Positions 61,889 through 64,000 of a DNA stretch of 64,000 nucleotides are shown piece after piece. The DNA comes from Bicyclus anynana (Eukaryota > Arthropoda > Insecta > Lepidoptera > Nymphalidae), in the NCBI RefSeq assembly GCF_947172395.1, contig NC_069093.1, positions 4,065,561-4,129,560 of the forward strand. Reading direction: 5' to 3'. Under the pieces are notes generated by a model. It did no database searches. It saw only the letters and a list, made by a program, of their open reading frames with translations, and was not told where the DNA came from. The stretch's first letter is position 1. Each line of letters opens with the position of its first letter. The translations under genes were made by a program, and so were the position numbers.

Positions 61889-62088
61889 AACTGCTCGTGG
61901 GTACGCTACGAACGAATCAGCGCGCTGCATGTGACGATGAGCTGGTCTCTTTGTCGTGTCCGAATCACACTTACATCAGTATACAAGTGGCCAAGTATGG
62001 GAGCATGCCGGAAGGGCATAGTTGCAAGGCTAAACCCATGAATATGCAGCTGGTGCAAAGAGATTGTTTATGGCCGACTAATATGCAG
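61889..62088 (+). CDS. SUEL/Gal_lectin-domain protein, exon 2
   Basis: Acceptor TTGTTTCAG ends at 61888; donor GTAAGA starts at 62089. The exon completes the Glu codon begun in exon 1 and encodes residues 26-92: ELLVGTLRTNQRAACDDELV, SLSCPNHTYISIQVAKYGS and on to DCLWPTNMQ. It holds the first half of the lectin domain: Cys40, Cys49, Cys71 and Cys85, the CDDEL..L.CP start and the ISIQVAKYG strand that SUEL domains share (usually ending YGR; here YGS). Asn51 is in an N-H-T glycosylation sequon. The domain family binds L-rhamnose or D-galactose in some animals, and in EVA-1 and latrophilins serves protein binding. The LLVGTLRTxQRAACDDE layout fits EVA-1/EVA1C-like insect proteins best; latrophilin is less likely. 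Confidence 0.88.
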
Positions 62089-62117
62089 GTAAGAGTAATT
62101 AGATAGTTTATTTCACC

Positions 62118-62345
62118 TTATCTTATCACTGCTGGACGTACGCCTCTTACATGGACCTCCAAGCACAACGATCTGGAGCCGCCAGCATCCAGCGGCTCTC
62201 TGCAACCCATTTGATATCCTCGATCCACCTAGTTCACTACTAGATCCACCAGCACCTTGGGACCAACGTCCATCGACTCTTCGAACTATATGGTCTGACC
62301 ATTGCCACTTCAGCTTTGCGACTCGCTGAGCTATGTCATATCGAC
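62118..62345 (-). pseudogene. RTE-clade LINE fragment in intron 2
   Basis: On the minus strand, AQRVAKLKWQWSDHIVRRVD and SRISNGLQRAAGCWRLQIV in broken frames. It lies between exons 2 and 3 in antisense orientation; a deletion joins two parts of the family near 62235. Confidence 0.8.
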
Positions 62346-62641
62346 AGCGATATCGACGAGATATTACAACAAGCACTCTGCACTCCATTAGTAAGCTACT
62401 TCATTATATTTAACAATTAATAAGCTTGGATAGGTCATAATATACGGATGCGATTTATGGGACACAATTTAAGATCTATTTACAGAAGAAATATTTTTTA
62501 CTCCAAAAATAATCATTTTAGAACACATGTTCCTTATTTTCTTTAAATAATACTCCCGAGCACCCTGTATAATGTGCCTTCTTACATAGAATTAAAAGAT
62601 GCAGAGTCTTGGTCTACTAAATCAAATATTTTTTTACACAG

Positions 62642-62786
62642 AATGCCCTTCTACAAACGATAGTGGAAGCGTGTCACAAGAAGCCGCAATGTGAATTCAG
62701 CACCAAAATCAAACCGGGTCCCGTTGACCCTTGCCCGCAAACTGTGAAGTTCGTTGAAGTAGCCTACAAATGCCGACCACGTACTG
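62642..62786 (+). CDS. SUEL/Gal_lectin-domain protein, exon 3
   Basis: Acceptor TTTTTTTACACAG ends at 62641, donor GTAAGT starts at 62787. It starts in phase 0 and encodes residues 93-140: NALLQTIVEACHKKPQCEFS, then TKIKPGPVDPCPQTV and KFVEVAYKCRPRT. It adds Cys103, Cys109, Cys123 and Cys136 and the family's diagnostic DPCP.T.K...V.Y.C ending, so the eight-cysteine domain is complete across exons 2 and 3. The exon ends in phase 1, so translation goes on into an exon beyond 64000. EVA-1-like proteins have a second such domain and a transmembrane helix downstream; whether this one does cannot be seen. Confidence 0.9.
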
Positions 62787-62794
62787 GTAAGTAC

Positions 62795-63046
62795 TGTAGT
62801 GAAGTACATCACTAATCCATAGTGAAAATTTGAATAGTGACACATCCCTACGCTTAACTTGGCTATAAAAGGCCATAGATAGAACATGGCGCCTCTCTCT
62901 TCACCCGAGCCCCGGTAGCAATGAACCTGTGATTAATACCAGTGTAATAATTATATTTAAAAGTAAAATAAACTCTCAAGACCTCAGAACAACCATCTTT
63001 TATTATAAATATAATACAAGTACATCGCTGTAATTCTAGCATTACA
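62795..63046 (+). mobile_element. LTR-like cassette (possible solo LTR)
   Basis: Starts TGTAGTGAAG and ends ATTACA, with TATAAAA at 62864-62870 and AATAAA at 62967-62972 in the order of a retrotransposon LTR. No target duplication is visible around these proposed ends and no second copy exists here, so the call is tentative. The segment starts eight bases after the exon 3 donor. Confidence 0.3.
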
Positions 63047-63131
63047 CGATGAGCTATCAATGGACCATCAAATGGTCAGTGAGATGGCTAATGGCTATGC
63101 GCTGGTTTTAATGCTACTACACTACAATGAG

Positions 63132-63436
63132 ATGATAGCCCAGTGGATATGACCTCTGCCTCCGATTCCAGAGGGTGTGGGTACGAAATCGGTCCGTGGC
63201 ATGCACCTCCAACTGTTCAGTTGTGTGCATTTTAAGAAATTAAATATCACGTGTCTCAAACGGTGAAGGAAAAACATCGTGAGGTAACCTGCTTACCAGA
63301 GAATTTTCTTAATTCTCTGCGTGTGTGAAGTCTGCCAATCCGCATTGGGCCAGCGTGGTGGAACATTGGCCTAACCCCTCTCATTCTGAGCGGAGACTCG
63401 AGCTCAGCAGTGAGCCGAATATGGGTTGATAACGAA
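63132..63436 (+). repeat. SINE-B copy, near full length
   Basis: GATGATAGCCCAGTGGATAT head, GTACGAAATCGGTCCGTGG altered B box, full body and short GATAACG tail. Confidence 0.9.
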
Positions 63437-63489
63437 CTGGTAGCAGTGACTGTGATTGTACCATTATTTTGTGGTAAAGGACGATTTTG

Positions 63490-63682
63490 ACGACCTCCGT
63501 GGCGCAGTGGATTTACAAAACGGAGGTCCTGGGTTCGATCCCCGGCTGGGCTAATTGAGGTTTTCTTAATTGGTCCAGGTCTGGCTGGTGGGAGTCTTTG
63601 GCCGTGGCTAGTTACCACCCTACTGGCAAAGTCGTACCCCCAAGCGATTTAGCGTTCCGGTACGATACCGTGTAGAAATGAA
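63490..63682 (+). repeat. SINE-A copy, 3' truncated
   Basis: GACGACCTCCGTGGCGCAGT, B box GGGTTCGATCCCCGGC and the body to GATACCGTGTAGAAATG. It is cut before the CAAGTTAGCCC block. Confidence 0.9.
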
Positions 63683-63694
63683 TATTTTTTTTTA

Positions 63695-63738
63695 AATGTA
63701 TCCCCTAAAGCGGATGAAGTCGCGGGCGTCCGCTAGTA
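63695..63738 (+). mobile_element. Helitron-like 3' end fragment
   Basis: AAAGCGGATGAAGTCGCGGG CGTCCGCTAGTAA, only the terminal 40 bases of the family. Confidence 0.65.
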
Positions 63739-63739
63739 A

Positions 63740-64000
63740 ATTTTCAAAAGTGTAGACGTCTACATACTACGCTTCTACATTAAATGGAAATAAATGTGAT
63801 TTCCATCATCTATAACATCCGATATTTCTTACGCTGAATTAAATAATACCGCAATTTCTCTCCCAAAGAAAACGTAACGTTGAGTAAGTGCGATGATATT
63901 TTTCTTTTATGTGAATGGATTCCTACATTACAGTCATTATGAAAAAAAATATTGAAGATCTTCGTCACCTTAGAACTAAGTTTTGGTCATCTACTTTGTT
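63740..64000. other. No gene or repeat recognised
   Basis: AT-rich intron sequence, presumably intron 3 of the lectin-domain gene up to the window edge. Confidence 0.4.

Overview
The window is AT-rich, intron-dominated insect DNA. Its repeats point to Lepidoptera, probably a butterfly or macromoth. There are three tRNA-derived SINE families in many copies, short Helitron-like elements ending in CTAG, RTE-clade and Jockey/CR1-like LINE fragments with short tandem-repeat tails, and mariner-type MITEs flanked by TA. Species and family cannot be fixed from the sequence alone.

Only one host gene is convincing. It lies on the + strand: a signal-peptide exon (33454-33529), a 28.4 kb intron, then two exons (61889-62088 and 62642-62786) that encode one complete eight-cysteine SUEL/Gal_lectin domain. 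The splice phases fit exactly (1, 0, 1). The last exon ends at a donor in phase 1, so the gene continues past the window. The best family match I can name is an EVA-1/EVA1C-like secreted or membrane lectin-domain protein. Latrophilin-type proteins are the alternative.

Region by region. 1-17 kb is intergenic, with SINE-A and SINE-B copies (one with a clear 12-bp target duplication, one tandem dimer), Helitron-like elements, decayed LINE ends and a perfect 23-bp hairpin. 17-33 kb holds a decayed unidentified element, RTE scraps, a mariner MITE, a SINE split by another MITE, a BEL/Pao pol remnant and a SINE split by another SINE. 33.0-33.5 kb is the 5' end of the host gene. 33.5-61.9 kb is its first intron. 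It carries a CpG-rich inverted-repeat element (36 kb), the only intact transposon ORF (an RTE reverse transcriptase of 617 residues, 42-44 kb, inserted into an older Helitron with a 10-bp target duplication), a ~220-bp module present twice that includes a hairpin and an ATG, a Helitron cluster with a 139-bp inverted repeat (48-50 kb), and a 151-bp tandem repeat (56.7 kb). 62-64 kb contains the lectin exons, an LTR-like cassette and more SINEs.

I see no operons, CRISPR arrays, true tRNA or rRNA genes, and no evidence of a new multi-gene system. What deserves attention is the layered transposon history, several strong inverted repeats, and the duplicated 38.6/50.6 kb module. Edges of repeats are estimates from reading the sequence by eye unless a target duplication or terminal repeat is stated.
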